NCBI RefSeq assembly: GCF_024722015.1
Contig: NZ_JANQBD010000007.1
Span: forward strand, 1 to 64,000
Origin: Paenibacillus radicis (ex Xue et al. 2023)
GTDB lineage: Bacteria; Bacillota; Bacilli; Paenibacillales; NBRC-103111
Reading direction: 5' to 3'
Length of the DNA stretch: 64,000 nt
Shown here: positions 26,180-35,305 of the stretch, piece by piece
Position numbering within the stretch: the stretch's first letter is position 1
Layout: every line of letters starts with the position of its first letter
Position numbers and translations under genes: made by a program
The notes under the pieces: generated by a model
Told to the model about the DNA's origin: nothing
Databases searched by the model: none
Seen by the model: the letters and a program-made list of their open reading frames with translations, nothing else

Positions 26180-27010
26180 CTAATTGTCGGCATATGCCTG
26201 CTGCTTGAAGACATCATCATTAATCTGAATGAATGTCACAATCGGGTAATGATCAGAAGGGTACCCTCCATTGATCTCTCTGCGGTCAACCTGTGTTTCC
26301 ATAACTTCCATTTCGGGTGATACAAAAATATAGTCAATCGGCTCTCCCTCATCACCGCCCTTAAATTCGTGAGCGGTTAGTCCAATAGTACCCGGTAGTG
26401 CTGCATAAGCATCCTTTAGCCAAGTTTGGCGGCCTTGATAGTCCGTTTCCCCCCGCAAAAAGCGGATTGGAAAATGATCGGGATGACTGTTCATGTCTCC
26501 TGTCAGAATAAGCGGTAAACCAAACTCAGTTCTATGTGAGCGGATAGTATCCCAGATGAGTACGGAACCCCGATCTCTGGCTGTCTGGCCAAAGTGGTCC
26601 AAGTGCGTATTATAAACGAGAAACTCCCTGCCGCTCTCATGATGCTTAAAGTGCACCCAGGTGCATATTCTCGGCAGCATACTGTCCCAGCTCTTGGAGC
26701 CTACTTCATAGGGCGTTTCCGACAGCCAAAACTGCCCATGATGCCGTACGGTAAGCTCTGCTTTTTTATAAAAAACAGCACAATGTTCATTCTCATGCTC
26801 CCCCAGCCGCCCATTGCCTACCCATGCGTAATCCTCTAACCGCTCGTTAAGTCCGGTCAGCATGATGTGGTAGCCTTCCTGAGTACCGATGATAAGCGGA
26901 TTATGATCTTTAATGATGCTTGCAACACGATCGACTCGGTTAGGCCAAATATTATCTCCGTCATTCGGCGTATTGTATCGTAAATTAAAAGACATGACCG
27001 TTATATTCAA
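26180..27010 (-). CDS. Endonuclease/exonuclease/phosphatase-family phosphodiesterase
   Basis: A 276-residue EEP-fold enzyme. Metal and catalytic residues are visible in order: Asn in MSFNLRYN, Glu in GTQEGYH, the NTHLDHFG motif, Asp/Asn in LTGDMNSHPD and the closing Asp-His in PSDHYPIV. Members cleave phosphodiesters in nucleic acids, sphingomyelin or inositol phosphates. There is no signal peptide. The TTG start at 27010 is supported by GAGGTGA six bases upstream. It lies between the PHP gene and the GH38-like gene with short gaps (26 and 55 bases). This suggests it removes a phosphodiester group from the imported glycan (inference). Confidence 0.87.
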   Translation of the reverse strand: MNITVMSFNLRYNTPNDGDNIWPNRVDRVASIIKDHNPLIIGTQEGYHIMLTGLNERLEDYAWVGNGRLGEHENEHCAVFYKKAELTVRHHGQFWLSETPYEVGSKSWDSMLPRICTWVHFKHHESGREFLVYNTHLDHFGQTARDRGSVLIWDTIRSHRTEFGLPLILTGDMNSHPDHFPIRFLRGETDYQGRQTWLKDAYAALPGTIGLTAHEFKGGDEGEPIDYIFVSPEMEVMETQVDRREINGGYPSDHYPIVTFIQINDDVFKQQAYADN

Positions 27011-27036
27011 CTAAATCACCTCAAGAAGTTAGTCTA

Positions 27037-28323
27037 TTAATCAAAATAAATGGGATTCGTTAATGCAGCCATCAATAAAGAGTCGGTCTCTTTAAAATGC
27101 CTCCACACCTCTGCCCGCACAAATGTCACATGATCCGCCTCAAACCTAAGCTCGACCATTCCATTTTCACCATCGGGGGCTATCACTTCCTGCTCAACCC
27201 CTCTGCTGCTGATCAGCTTTACTTTGTCCCCTGCCTTCAGATTCTCTGCCTGCAACCGGATCGTTCTACTGCGCTCAGACTCCGGTACAACCTCACCGAT
27301 CTTATAGCTCCCGCATTCCAGCTCTACAAACGGACCCTCAGGGGAATAGCTTATCAATACATGTCCCTTATCAACACCATTCAGAATCCCTTCTACGGTC
27401 TTGGATGACGCAAATACCCATGTGCAAGGCATCGCATGTTTCACAAATGGATCAGGCCTATGCACATCGCTGCCTCCTATCGCGGTCAATCGCCTTCCGG
27501 AGACGAGCTGCTGCTGCCACCAGTTTAAGGTATGCTCATTACGCATAGTCCAAGGGCCGTTCCAAACCTCAACCCAATCATGGTCCACCTGAAAATCCCA
27601 TTCCCATGGACAATAATCGCAATGCGGATGATTCAACACAATCTTGGCTCCACGTTCTCTGGCTACGCCTAATCTATCATTAACATCAGCTTGATTGGAA
27701 ACGCGAAAATCATCAAGAGGATCTGTAACCCCAAGAAAGTTGCTGTGGCCAAAGTTCGTTGTAAACTCATAGCCTGGAATCATAACCACACTTGTGTCAC
27801 GCGGGTAAGATAGATTTTGGCTGGATGTATTGTGATCGGTCATTGCAATGAAATCGCAGCCAAGCTGCTCCATGATTCCCGCATTTTCCTCCAATGTATA
27901 TGACCCGTCGCTATTAATGCTATGTGTGTGTAAATCGCCTTTGAGCCAACGCTGCGTTGCATAGGTGAATTCAATCGTTACTTTAACTGTGCAGCCATCC
28001 TGAGGTATTTTATAAGCATTATGCAGTACAGCCCAGCTGCCGGCACTTAATGGACCGGGTAAGTATCCTGGCGTTGCCTTTTCCAGTCCCAAGTTAAAAT
28101 AAGTGCGTGCGCCACCGCTCCAGCCCCTGACTCTATGAGAATCGCGAATTCCCAGATCGATAACGGCGCCCGAGCCCTCCTTGGCTTCCACTATGTAGCC
28201 AACCCGAATTTCTTCTACATCGCTCGGCATGTCAAAAGGAAGCTCTACATAAGTGCCCTGCTGAGCATGTTCTATAAAAAGCGAGAAAATAGATATAGTA
28301 CGTTTCGGCTCAACCTTTTTCAT
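27037..28323 (-). CDS. CehA/McbA-like PHP-domain metallohydrolase
   Basis: A 428-residue protein with a beta-sandwich N-terminal part (1-130), a PHP domain (about 130-340) and a short beta-rich C-terminus. PHP metal motifs are KGDLHTHSINSDG, AMTDHNTSS, a likely Glu in PGYEFTTNFGHSN, LNHPHCDY and GGSDVHRPD. PHP enzymes hydrolyse phosphoesters; CehA/McbA-like members may act on other esters. The start is placed at 28323, because AGGAGAG lies upstream; an earlier ATG eight codons upstream lacks it. It follows the YtcP-type permease closely. With the EEP protein it makes two putative phosphoesterases in one sugar operon. Confidence 0.85.
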   Translation of the reverse strand: MKKVEPKRTISIFSLFIEHAQQGTYVELPFDMPSDVEEIRVGYIVEAKEGSGAVIDLGIRDSHRVRGWSGGARTYFNLGLEKATPGYLPGPLSAGSWAVLHNAYKIPQDGCTVKVTIEFTYATQRWLKGDLHTHSINSDGSYTLEENAGIMEQLGCDFIAMTDHNTSSQNLSYPRDTSVVMIPGYEFTTNFGHSNFLGVTDPLDDFRVSNQADVNDRLGVARERGAKIVLNHPHCDYCPWEWDFQVDHDWVEVWNGPWTMRNEHTLNWWQQQLVSGRRLTAIGGSDVHRPDPFVKHAMPCTWVFASSKTVEGILNGVDKGHVLISYSPEGPFVELECGSYKIGEVVPESERSRTIRLQAENLKAGDKVKLISSRGVEQEVIAPDGENGMVELRFEADHVTFVRAEVWRHFKETDSLLMAALTNPIYFD

Positions 28324-28356
28324 ATATGGTTCTCTCCTTATAAGCAATAATGACCC

Positions 28357-29220
28357 TTACTCCTTATTAGCTCCTATCATAATCCCTTTGACGAAATACT
28401 TCTGAACGTAAGGATAAATAATAATGAGCGGAACTAGGGCAATAACAATGCCTGCCATACGTACATTTGTGGTGATGATAAAGTTACTGGAGGTAGCATC
28501 CGTATCGATAATAAGCGATTTCAAAGCAATTTGTAACGTATATTTGGCATGGTCACTAATGTACAGCAGCGCTGGGGTAAATTGATTCCAACGGCTTACA
28601 AATTCAAATAAGGTGACTGTCGCCAGACCTGCCTTTGCTAGCGGCAAATACATGGTAGCGAATATCCGCATATCTCCAGCCCCGTCCATTCGCGCCGATT
28701 CCGACATTTCAATAGGAACTGTAGCAAAAAAGTTGCGCATTAATAACACACTGAAGCCCGAGACGAGACCTGAAATAATGAGCGCTGACAATGTATTTAA
28801 TAAGCCAAGCTCTTTGTTCACCACATAGAGCGGGATCATTATCGCTTCTCCCGGAACCATCATTGTAATCAATATAAGCGATACCATCAGCTTTTTACCT
28901 GGAAGCAGCGGTTGAACCAGCACATATCCCGCCATTGCACACAGCAGCACATGACCAAATGTACCAATTGCGGTAACAATGACATTATTGGTAAAAGGTA
29001 AATACAGCTGCATCCGGTTCCATACGGTACTGAACCCCTCTATGCTCAATTCCTTCGGCCATAAAACAATGCCTGGCTGCATGGAAGCAAAATTCGTGGA
29101 AAAGGCTAACGCAAATGTATTCATAAAGGGAATAATCATGGTTGAAACCAGCAGGAGCAGGAATAATATATTGAAAACGTCGAATACGCGGCTCGACAAA
29201 CTTGTATACTGATTATTCAT
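28357..29220 (-). CDS. Sugar ABC permease, YtcP type
   Basis: A 287-residue membrane permease with about six helices. The EAA loop reads ESARMDGAGDMRIFATMYLP, and the family ending is YPYVQKYFVKGIMIGANKE. The start at 29220 lies one base after the stop of the preceding permease gene, with GGGGAG inside that gene's last codons. A longer frame starting at 29244 is less likely. It forms the channel with the LplB-type permease of the same operon. Confidence 0.9.
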   Translation of the reverse strand: MNNQYTSLSSRVFDVFNILFLLLLVSTMIIPFMNTFALAFSTNFASMQPGIVLWPKELSIEGFSTVWNRMQLYLPFTNNVIVTAIGTFGHVLLCAMAGYVLVQPLLPGKKLMVSLILITMMVPGEAIMIPLYVVNKELGLLNTLSALIISGLVSGFSVLLMRNFFATVPIEMSESARMDGAGDMRIFATMYLPLAKAGLATVTLFEFVSRWNQFTPALLYISDHAKYTLQIALKSLIIDTDATSSNFIITTNVRMAGIVIALVPLIIIYPYVQKYFVKGIMIGANKE

Positions 29221-29221
29221 C

Positions 29222-30106
29222 TTATTTGTCTCCCCCATCGTCATAACGAATTAGCGCTCTGGTTACAAATGTCAGGATTAACGTTGCAAAAATAACCAAA
29301 AATCCGGAGGCTGTCGCAAGACCAACTTTGAATTCAAGAATCCCTTTCTGATACGTATACATCATGATTACATCCACTTTCTTGGCAATAGCCCCGTTTC
29401 TCATGACGAAAATCTGATCGAACATACGAAGGATGCTTAACACATTTAACATAATGACAACCTTCATGGTGGATACCAGAGAAGGAAGCGTCACAAAGCG
29501 CACCAGCTGCCAACGATTGGCACCATCTATTCTTGCAGCTTCATAAAGCGAAGGATTGACCGAAACGATTGCAGCCAAGTACAAAATACATGTAAAACCC
29601 ATCTCTTTCCATACCGAGGTGAATACCATAATCCCTCGCGCATAGATGGTGCTGGACATAAAGCTGATCGGTTTGCCTGCCCCTAACGCCATTAACAGCT
29701 GATTCACAATCCCCGTATCAGGTGAGAGCATCATAATCCACATACCGCCCACGACGACCCATGAGAACAAATGAGGAAGGTATACGACCATTTGCGTCAC
29801 TTTTTTAAACCAGGTAGAGAAAATTTCGCTTAATGACAGTGCCAATACGATTGGCATAATAAATCCAACAACTAGCGAGCTGCAGCCGATAATGAGCGTA
29901 TTCTGCAGCGCATCCCAGAAAGAGCTGTCTTTAAGTACTTCCATGTAATTGTCGAAGCCAACGAATGGCCGATTTCCAATTAATCGAAAGTTTTGAAAGC
30001 TGATGATGAACCCTCTAACAAGCGGATAATAGGAAAAGAGCAAGAAATAACCGAGAATAGGCACCATCATTAAATACAAAGTTTTATATTTCCAGACGGC
30101 TTTCAA
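29222..30106 (-). CDS. Sugar ABC permease, LplB type
   Basis: A 294-residue membrane permease beginning LYLMMVPILGYFLLFSYYP and carrying the EAA loop YEAARIDGANRWQLVRFVTLP. It lies 115 bases after the binding-protein gene. As in the other two systems of the window, no ATPase gene is present. The pair must use a shared ATPase (known for LplB/YtcP systems). Confidence 0.9.
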   Translation of the reverse strand: MKAVWKYKTLYLMMVPILGYFLLFSYYPLVRGFIISFQNFRLIGNRPFVGFDNYMEVLKDSSFWDALQNTLIIGCSSLVVGFIMPIVLALSLSEIFSTWFKKVTQMVVYLPHLFSWVVVGGMWIMMLSPDTGIVNQLLMALGAGKPISFMSSTIYARGIMVFTSVWKEMGFTCILYLAAIVSVNPSLYEAARIDGANRWQLVRFVTLPSLVSTMKVVIMLNVLSILRMFDQIFVMRNGAIAKKVDVIMMYTYQKGILEFKVGLATASGFLVIFATLILTFVTRALIRYDDGGDK

Positions 30107-30221
30107 ACGATAGCCACCACCTTATCCGATTCGAAGTTGATTGATGAGGGAGTATGCTAACCATACTCCCCCTCTTATGCTGATATAACAGCTTATCCGT
30201 TCGTCCATGCATTTAATGCTA

Positions 30222-31670
30222 TTAATCGATAAGTTGCTTCGCTTTTAATTGCTCGCGCATTTTCTTAACTGCTTCAGCAGCAGGCATTTCTCCGAGAATT
30301 GCTTTAAAGGAAAATTCATTAATAATTTTTTCTGCGTCAGCCCATTTTGGCGGCGTCAATTCTAAAGTAGCATATTTGATAACAAGCTCCTGAGCTTCTT
30401 TAACTCCTGGCAGCAAGCCGAATGGCGGTTGAACCTTTTTGTTGTACCAGAACGGTACGCCATGATCCATTGCATGTTCCTTACCTGCTTTGGTCAGCTC
30501 ATATTTGCCCCCAGCTTCTGTGTAGTCATTGTCTTTAATACCAAGGCTGCCCAGAATGATTCCATCTTTGGAATGCCACCATTCGATAAATTCAAACGCT
30601 GTTTTGGGATGCTCTGCATTGACAGGAATTACCCATACATCCGGATCTCCGCGACGCAGCATATATTTACCATCGGGGCCAGCAGCACCCGGTAGACCTT
30701 TTGCTTCAAATGTTGTTTTCGGGTCCTGCTCCAATCTCGTATTGTTCAGCATACCAACCCATGCATCCCAATAAGTAATCATGCCAACACGGTCCGTCAG
30801 GAACAGATTGCGCATTTTGCCGGTATCATTAGTTGCAAAGTTAGGATCAAGGATACCTTCCTTATACAGCTTGTTCAGCCACTCGTATACTGGAATAGCA
30901 GCATCTGTGGAATAAGGAACGTCCTTCTTGCCATCCTTCTCCACATATCGCTGTTTCAAGCCTGCTGCACTGAAAAATCCTTGCAGTTCATACATGCCCG
31001 CAGTTGATAAGCCATACGTGTCTTTCTTGCCATTACCGTCAGGATCCTGCTCTGTGAAAGCCTTGAGTACTTTATAGTAATCATCCAATGTTTTCGGTTC
31101 CGGCAAATTCAGCTTCTTCAACCAGTCATTCCGTACTGTGGGCATGGTGCCGCCTTGGAATTTAGTAAATACGCCGAATATTTTACCATCCTTCGTCTTT
31201 ACCTGATCCCATTCCTGTGTCGGCAGTACATCCGGATCCTGCAATACTTTGGAAGCCTTAACTTGATCCGTCAGCGGAGTTAATACACCCTGATCGACCA
31301 GAAGGTTCATTCTTTCTTTACTTACTTGCAGCAGGTCGAACTTTTCACCGGATGAAATAGCGGCCATCAGCTTTTGATCGTAATCGGATGCAGGCTTATC
31401 AAGCTTGGCTTTAATGCCGGTTAACCGTTCGATTTCTTTCTCGAAAAGCGTATTCTCATCCGGATTTTTACCGCCGATTACGGATGACATCATACGCAGT
31501 GCTCTATCTTCTTTCTTGGCATCCGCCTTAGGCTGAGGGGTCGTGGTGTTGTTATTGCTGGTGCCTGAATTATTGGCTGCTGGTGAATCTCCACCGGAAC
31601 AGCCTGCAAGTGCTCCACCAAGAAGCATGAATGCTACCATCGAACTAACCGCTTTAGTTTTCTTAATCAT
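30222..31670 (-). CDS. Sugar ABC transporter binding lipoprotein
   Basis: A 482-residue lipoprotein with lipobox LAGC (Cys24), an Asn/Thr/Ser-rich linker to about residue 45, and the fold of extracellular oligosaccharide-binding proteins (YDALVGM-type central segment, TPPKWADAEKIINEF near the C-terminus). It follows lacI by 145 bases, which include a cre-like site. Its ligand would be the substrate of the GH38-like, PHP and EEP enzymes encoded downstream. Confidence 0.92.
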   Translation of the reverse strand: MIKKTKAVSSMVAFMLLGGALAGCSGGDSPAANNSGTSNNNTTTPQPKADAKKEDRALRMMSSVIGGKNPDENTLFEKEIERLTGIKAKLDKPASDYDQKLMAAISSGEKFDLLQVSKERMNLLVDQGVLTPLTDQVKASKVLQDPDVLPTQEWDQVKTKDGKIFGVFTKFQGGTMPTVRNDWLKKLNLPEPKTLDDYYKVLKAFTEQDPDGNGKKDTYGLSTAGMYELQGFFSAAGLKQRYVEKDGKKDVPYSTDAAIPVYEWLNKLYKEGILDPNFATNDTGKMRNLFLTDRVGMITYWDAWVGMLNNTRLEQDPKTTFEAKGLPGAAGPDGKYMLRRGDPDVWVIPVNAEHPKTAFEFIEWWHSKDGIILGSLGIKDNDYTEAGGKYELTKAGKEHAMDHGVPFWYNKKVQPPFGLLPGVKEAQELVIKYATLELTPPKWADAEKIINEFSFKAILGEMPAAEAVKKMREQLKAKQLID

Positions 31671-31815
31671 ATTAACCTCCCAATATTAATTACTCTTGGA
31701 CAGTTCTGTTTTATGGCTAATGATAAACTGATAACCCAATTCAATCTGAGGCATCACCGCCTTTACAATTCCTTAATAAAGCGCTTTCAAAAAGTGCCCA
31801 CCCCAATATGAGGCT
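31671..31815 (-). promoter_or_regulatory. Leader of the binding-protein gene with cre-like site
   Basis: On the minus strand TGAAAGCGCTTTAT (31789 down to 31776) matches 12 of 14 positions of the cre consensus TGAAAGCGCTTTCA. It lies about 105 bases before the binding-protein start. It suggests CcpA control of the transport genes separate from lacI. Binding is an inference. Confidence 0.5.
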
Positions 31816-32829
31816 TTAGATCAGCTTGCGGCATGATTCACGGATCACCAGTCTGGCTTCAATGATCCTTTGCTCTACGACGCTGAGGTCATTCATTTTT
31901 TGTATAAGAATTTGCGCTGCTTCTGCACCAAGCCGTTCCGCCGATAGCTCGACAGAAGTCAATTTGGGTGTAATCTCCTGAGCCAACGTCGCATCATTAC
32001 TTAATGCAATCACCGAGAGGTCTTCCGGAATATCGATACCCAACTCCCTCGCGGCTCTCAGTACCCCAAGTGCAACTCGGTCCGTGTCAGTGATTACGGC
32101 TGTAAACTCCTGTTTGCCGTATAGTGCTTTAAGAGCGCTATACCCGTAATCTGTTGCGTGGCTATGATGCTTTCTCGAATAATTCACCACATGTACGTTG
32201 CTAAGAGGCTTCCCATGCTGGGTAAAGGCCTGATACAATCCGTTCTGCCTGTCAGTTGACACCGTCATATCTGCTGCAGCATTGAGGAACAAAATCGAAG
32301 TATGGCCGTTCTGCAATAAATAGTTTCCAACCTGCAGGCTCACGTTGGTGTTGTCATTATCCACATAGCAGATGGATGCATCCTCGGGATCGGGTCTGCC
32401 GATCAGCACCAGTGGAATGTTCATTTGATTGTATCTAGAAATTCGGGGATCATGCTTCCTCGGATTCAGCATAATAACGCCATCAATGGGATCAATTGAG
32501 AATTGGGTCGGATCATCGTGCTCAGGCAACGAATCAAGCAATACTCGGTATCCCTGCTTCGAACATTCTCTAATCACACCATTTATCATTTGAATTTCGA
32601 AACCCGACATTGTGCTGTCTTTGGAAATAGGCATTTTCAATCCAACAATCATCGTTTTCTTGATGGCTAAGCTTCGTGCTACATGATTTGGAAAATACCC
32701 CATGTCTTTAGCTACCTCAAGCACTCTTTCCGTTACTTGCTTGCTGATTGGACGTTTCTTGCTGAATACACTGGAGACCGTTCCTTTAGAAACACCAGCT
32801 ACTTTAGCTACATCATCAATTGTTGCCAC
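31816..32829 (-). CDS. LacI-family transcriptional regulator
   Basis: A 337-residue repressor. The N-terminal helix-turn-helix and hinge (ATIDDVAKVAGVSKGTVSSVF to about residue 60) precede a sugar-binding periplasmic-protein-like core. GTG at 32829 is chosen as start: GGGGG lies five bases upstream, and the resulting MATIDDVAK beginning is typical. A GTG four codons earlier has no such site. It is the first gene of the operon. Its own leader carries two palindromes with core TTAAACCGGTTTAA, so it very likely represses itself. Read-through would then also affect the downstream transport and enzyme genes. Confidence 0.93.
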   Translation of the reverse strand: MATIDDVAKVAGVSKGTVSSVFSKKRPISKQVTERVLEVAKDMGYFPNHVARSLAIKKTMIVGLKMPISKDSTMSGFEIQMINGVIRECSKQGYRVLLDSLPEHDDPTQFSIDPIDGVIMLNPRKHDPRISRYNQMNIPLVLIGRPDPEDASICYVDNDNTNVSLQVGNYLLQNGHTSILFLNAAADMTVSTDRQNGLYQAFTQHGKPLSNVHVVNYSRKHHSHATDYGYSALKALYGKQEFTAVITDTDRVALGVLRAARELGIDIPEDLSVIALSNDATLAQEITPKLTSVELSAERLGAEAAQILIQKMNDLSVVEQRIIEARLVIRESCRKLI

Positions 32830-32906
32830 ACGATCCCCCACTTCAGTTATTTGTAAGAAAAGCTTTCATTCACCTGCTGAAACTTAAACTGCCTGATATT
32901 ATTAAG

Positions 32907-32932
32907 AAATCATTAAACCGGTTTAATGATTT
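32907..32932. promoter_or_regulatory. LacI-type operator O2
   Basis: A perfect 26-base palindrome with centre TTAAACCGGTTTAA (32913-32926). It lies about 78 bases before the lacI start codon. A central CG and A/T-rich flanks are typical of LacI/GalR operators. Confidence 0.8.
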
Positions 32933-32942
32933 TCCCAATAAA

Positions 32943-32963
32943 AACCAGTTCCTACAACTGGTT
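32943..32963. promoter_or_regulatory. Imperfect operator-like inverted repeat
   Basis: Arms AACCAGTT (32943-32950) and AACTGGTT (32956-32963) with a five-base spacer, lying between the two perfect operators. The right arm runs on as ACTGGTTTAA, close to an operator half. It may be a weak third site. Confidence 0.4.
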
Positions 32964-32985
32964 TAATCCACCGATTTATCAAATC

Positions 32986-33001
32986 GTTAAACCGGTTTAA
33001 C
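32986..33001. promoter_or_regulatory. LacI-type operator O1
   Basis: A perfect 16-base palindrome GTTAAACCGGTTTAAC. Its centre is 74 bases, about seven helical turns, from that of O2. It sits just after the predicted transcription start, which suits repression. Confidence 0.82.
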
Positions 33002-33016
33002 TGGTTCACATTTCCT

Positions 33017-33045
33017 ATTATACATACGTATTATTATTCTTACAA
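33017..33045 (-). promoter_or_regulatory. Sigma-A promoter of lacI
   Basis: On the minus strand TTGTAA (33045-33040) and TATAAT (33022-33017) are separated by exactly 17 bases. The expected start of transcription is near 33010, so operators O1 and O2 lie at about +16 and +90 within a leader of about 180 bases. Confidence 0.75.
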
Positions 33046-33205
33046 CCCATTTTTGTAAACTCTGCGTAAATTTTAGGTAAAGCGCTTAATCGGCTGTTAT
33101 AGAAGCACTTACATCATCTTGTAAGCGCTGCATAAATTGCACTTTCCCTTTGATATTTAACTTTTTATGCACACTCCATCTTTGACGGAATAACCTCTAT
33201 ATAAT

Positions 33206-33598
33206 TTATTTAACACGCTTAAATCCATACCTATCTATCAAAAATGAAATTAAAATGCCAATACTGTACCTTATTAAATCCTCTACCAAAAACCCTCTTC
33301 CCAAAATTAAAGAACCTATTAAACTGCTTCTAATCCCATTTATCCACTCGGCTTGATATAGCTGGCTAAATTCAATGGCGAAACAAAATAGGAAGCTGAG
33401 TATAAAAGCCAACGATAATTTCTTATTGACCGTCCATACACGAATGCCAAAATAGATCATACTTGCCCATAATCCGTCTCCAAAATTTCTTGAAACAAAA
33501 ACAGGCAATAGATCCGAGTAAGCTCTTGAACCAAGGCCTAAAACTATCGTAGCGCAAACTGCAATTAGATATACAATCCTGTCTCTCAACAATATCAT
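33206..33598 (-). CDS. DUF2809 membrane protein
   Basis: A 130-residue membrane protein with about four hydrophobic helices and the family features GLGSRAYSDLLPVFV, GDGLWASMIYFGIR and AIEFSQLYQAEWINGIRSS, typical of DUF2809. The function of this family is unknown. It is transcribed alone, between the lacI region and a divergently oriented DUF3817 gene. Confidence 0.82.
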   Translation of the reverse strand: MILLRDRIVYLIAVCATIVLGLGSRAYSDLLPVFVSRNFGDGLWASMIYFGIRVWTVNKKLSLAFILSFLFCFAIEFSQLYQAEWINGIRSSLIGSLILGRGFLVEDLIRYSIGILISFLIDRYGFKRVK

Positions 33599-33787
33599 TC
33601 CTAACTTTTCTTAAATTAGCTCTACTATCACCTTAGCACGGCAGGCAAATGGAGTAAAATCATAAATTGTGAACATAAGAAACGTGAACCTTTTTCGAAC
33701 AAACTCTTCTACCTGTATAGTAAATTGATTATTTCATATATACTGTATACGGATAGAGTCGATAATTTTAGAAGAGGTGTGAATGCT

Positions 33788-34078
33788 ATGTTAAAAACTG
33801 CGCTAGGGCGCTTTCGTCTTATCGGTCTGTACGAAGGAATTTCGTTTATTCTTCTCCTTGGAATTGCCATGCCGCTAAAATATTACGCAGGTTTTCCGCA
33901 GCCGGTTAAAATTATCGGAATGCTCCATGGCTTGCTATTTGTTCTTTACATTCTCACCCTTGCTCATGTAACACTTACGAACCGCTGGTCCTTTCTTCGT
34001 GTGCTTGGTGCACTTATTGCTTCTCTTTTACCGTTCGGTACCTTTGTGCTCGATGCAAGATTGCGCCGTCAGCCTTAA
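33788..34078 (+). CDS. DUF3817 membrane protein
   Basis: A 96-residue membrane protein with three likely helices. Family marks of DUF3817 (YdzA-like) are FRLIGLYEGISFILLLGIAMPLKY and GMLHGLLFVLYI. The start at 33788 is supported by GAGGTG eight bases upstream; 21 earlier in-frame codons lack a ribosome binding site. Its function is unknown. A bidirectional terminator follows at 34132-34178. Confidence 0.85.
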   Translation: MLKTALGRFRLIGLYEGISFILLLGIAMPLKYYAGFPQPVKIIGMLHGLLFVLYILTLAHVTLTNRWSFLRVLGALIASLLPFGTFVLDARLRRQP

Positions 34079-34131
34079 AAGAAGGCCAGTCATTGAACCG
34101 CTACTAACAAGACAGTCCCAATATCTTAAAT

Positions 34132-34178
34132 AAACAAGCCTCTATATCCACTGTGACAGTGGGAATAGAGGCTTGTTT
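34132..34178. terminator. Bidirectional terminator
   Basis: A long hairpin with arms built on AAACAAGCCTCTAT and ATAGAGGCTTGTTT separates the plus-strand DUF3817 gene from the minus-strand aldo/keto reductase gene. T-rich tails are seen on both strands. Confidence 0.85.
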
Positions 34179-34198
34179 GTTTGTTGATTCAAGGGGCT

Positions 34199-35137
34199 TT
34201 ATTTCGTATCCTTCCAGGCAGAAGGATGTTCCTCGCTCACCAGCTCCAGGTTGGCCGCGCTTGCATTCGCTTCTACCTGCTCAGGGCTTTTGCAGCCCGG
34301 TATGACTGTGGCAACAGCAGAATGCTGCAAGCACCAAGCCAGAGCCCATTCAGCCATGTTAACGCCTTGCGGTAGCTCGTTCTGCTGGATCTCCTGTACT
34401 TTTTGCAGCTTCAAAGCCGTGACTTCCTTATCATGCCTGGAACGGACGTCATTATCGGCAAATTGAGCTCCAGGCTTATATTTGCCGCTTAAATAACCGC
34501 TAGCAAGTGGAACTCTGGCCAGCACGCCCAAGTCCTGACGTTCGCAGGAAGGAAACACGCGATTTTCAGGTGTTTGATCAAGCCGGTTATAAACCACTTG
34601 AATCGCTTTTGCGTCTACACTTGATGCTGCATCTGTCTGATGCAGATTATCGTTGCTGCCGATGGAAATGCCCAGATGCCTTATTTTGCCTGCCTGCACC
34701 TGCTTGTCCAGCATGGTCCACAGCTCATCATTGTCAAACTCTTCATTAGAACCGGAATGAAATTGATATAAGTCTACATAGTCCGTTTGCAATGCCGATA
34801 AAGAGGCTTCAAGCTGCTTAAGCACTTCTTGTGCCGACCAATCATTTCTTGTTGGATTATTCCGATCCGAGTGGTTATGTCCAAACTTCGTTGCAATAAT
34901 CCACTCCGCCCTGCTTTTGCGACGAGCCACATATTCCCCAATAAAGCTTTCTGACAGATGATGACCATAGCATTCCGCTGTGTCAATCAGATTAATACCG
35001 ACATCCGAAGCTTTATCAAGAATCGCATCCACTTCATCCTGAGTGAAATCCTTCCCCCAAGCTCCCCCGAACTGCCATGTTCCTACACCAACTACCGAAA
35101 CCTTTAGCTCCGTTTTCCCCAGTCTGCGATATTTCAT
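34199..35137 (-). CDS. Aldo/keto reductase
   Basis: A 312-residue NADPH-dependent aldo/keto reductase of the YghZ/IolS-like group. The tetrad is visible in LIDTAECYGHH (Asp, Tyr), IATKFGHN (Lys) and LYQFHSGS (His). The cofactor segment near the C-terminus is VATVIPGCKSPEQVEANASA. ATG follows AAGGAGCTGACGATTC. It has its own terminator and is probably monocistronic. The substrate is not predictable. Confidence 0.9.
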   Translation of the reverse strand: MKYRRLGKTELKVSVVGVGTWQFGGAWGKDFTQDEVDAILDKASDVGINLIDTAECYGHHLSESFIGEYVARRKSRAEWIIATKFGHNHSDRNNPTRNDWSAQEVLKQLEASLSALQTDYVDLYQFHSGSNEEFDNDELWTMLDKQVQAGKIRHLGISIGSNDNLHQTDAASSVDAKAIQVVYNRLDQTPENRVFPSCERQDLGVLARVPLASGYLSGKYKPGAQFADNDVRSRHDKEVTALKLQKVQEIQQNELPQGVNMAEWALAWCLQHSAVATVIPGCKSPEQVEANASAANLELVSEEHPSAWKDTK

Positions 35138-35305
35138 GAATCGTCAGCTCCTTAGCCCAGCATTTGGATTTTCCTCTTTCCTGATTCATTATAGAAGAGT
35201 TTCCAAAAGTCAACAAGAAATGAAAAAAAAGTACGCTAGTTAAGTAAGAGTAACTAACATAAGGCCAGGTAAGAGGTGAAGGCTGTTCTTCGTCGACTAT
35301 TTTAT

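Larger units (their letters stand above)
32842..33205. other. lacI leader and intergenic region
   Basis: No gene is seen here. The right part (32900-33045) holds the lacI promoter and operators described separately. Two further AAGCGCT cores at about 33080-33090 and 33121-33130 look like weak cre half matches. The rest shows nothing. Confidence 0.6.
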
